From Doris montereyensis (lineage: Eukaryota; Mollusca; Gastropoda; Nudibranchia; Dorididae), in assembly GCA_037039925.1 (NCBI GenBank), contig JAXRKP010000996.1, positions 104,501 through 168,500 on the forward strand: a DNA stretch of 64,000 bases, in the 5' to 3' direction. Position numbers and translations under genes: made by a program. A model generated the notes under the pieces. That model searched no databases, was not told the DNA's origin, and saw nothing but the letters and a program-made list of their open reading frames with translations. Shown here piece by piece: positions 63,953 to 64,000 of this stretch. Numbering within the stretch: position 1 is the first letter of the stretch; every line of letters begins with the position of its first letter.

Positions 63953-64000
63953 TCCTAAAAAAGGAGTTTCATTAGCAAGGTCTTTCGAAGGAATCCAATC

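Overview
This window is metazoan nuclear DNA, AT-rich and intron-rich, with canonical GT-AG introns, long introns and dense interspersed repeats. The source is probably a mollusc, perhaps a gastropod. That is inferred from the RTE and CR1-type LINE remnants, several tRNA-derived SINEs, abundant AGATCT/TCTAGA simple repeats and an invertebrate-style DOK7 gene. No species can be named from the sequence alone.

Two real protein-coding genes converge. On the + strand (exons between 14242 and 27608, poly(A) signal at 28721) is a multi-exon gene for a nuclear-type protein: an acidic N-terminal helix, a Pro-rich part, a long acidic part, an Arg/Ser-Pro (RS) domain, Lys-rich basic blocks and a short C-terminal charged helix. 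I could not assign it to a named family, and its first exon lies outside the identified exons. On the - strand (60603 to 43797) is a clear ortholog of DOK7, the cytoplasmic adaptor that activates the muscle receptor kinase MuSK. Its PH domain is split over exons 1-3 and its PTB domain over exons 4-5. Two very large exons (about 3.6 and 2.1 kb) then encode a tail of about 1,900 residues, full of tyrosine motifs of the YxxM, YxxP and YxxV/L types. The predicted protein is about four times the length of human DOK7.

Both genes are interrupted by many single-base frame breaks. Where conservation lets them be placed, they fall in or beside homopolymers, and the protein sequence continues in another frame with no loss. 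This looks like consensus indel error from unpolished long reads, not gene decay.

Layout: 1-2.5 kb, simple repeats and two LINE scraps; 4.8-8.0 kb, a nearly full-length RTE-type LINE on the - strand; 10.0-12.3 kb, a nested DNA-transposon region with a 22-bp terminal inverted repeat, a 9-bp flanking direct repeat and a small Merlin-like element inside it, plus palindromes and hairpin elements; 14.2-28.7 kb, the RS-domain gene with a pogo-like MITE and a degenerate minisatellite in its introns; 28.7-43.8 kb, an intergenic region with SINEs, a 24-bp minisatellite and microsatellites; 43.8-60.6 kb, DOK7, whose introns hold a 1.15-kb pogo-like MITE, large GA and TA microsatellites and SINE pieces; 60.6-64 kb, upstream DNA with TA, GATA and CT microsatellites, a 1.1-kb CTGCTCTTGTTC-type minisatellite and a third SINE family at the right edge.
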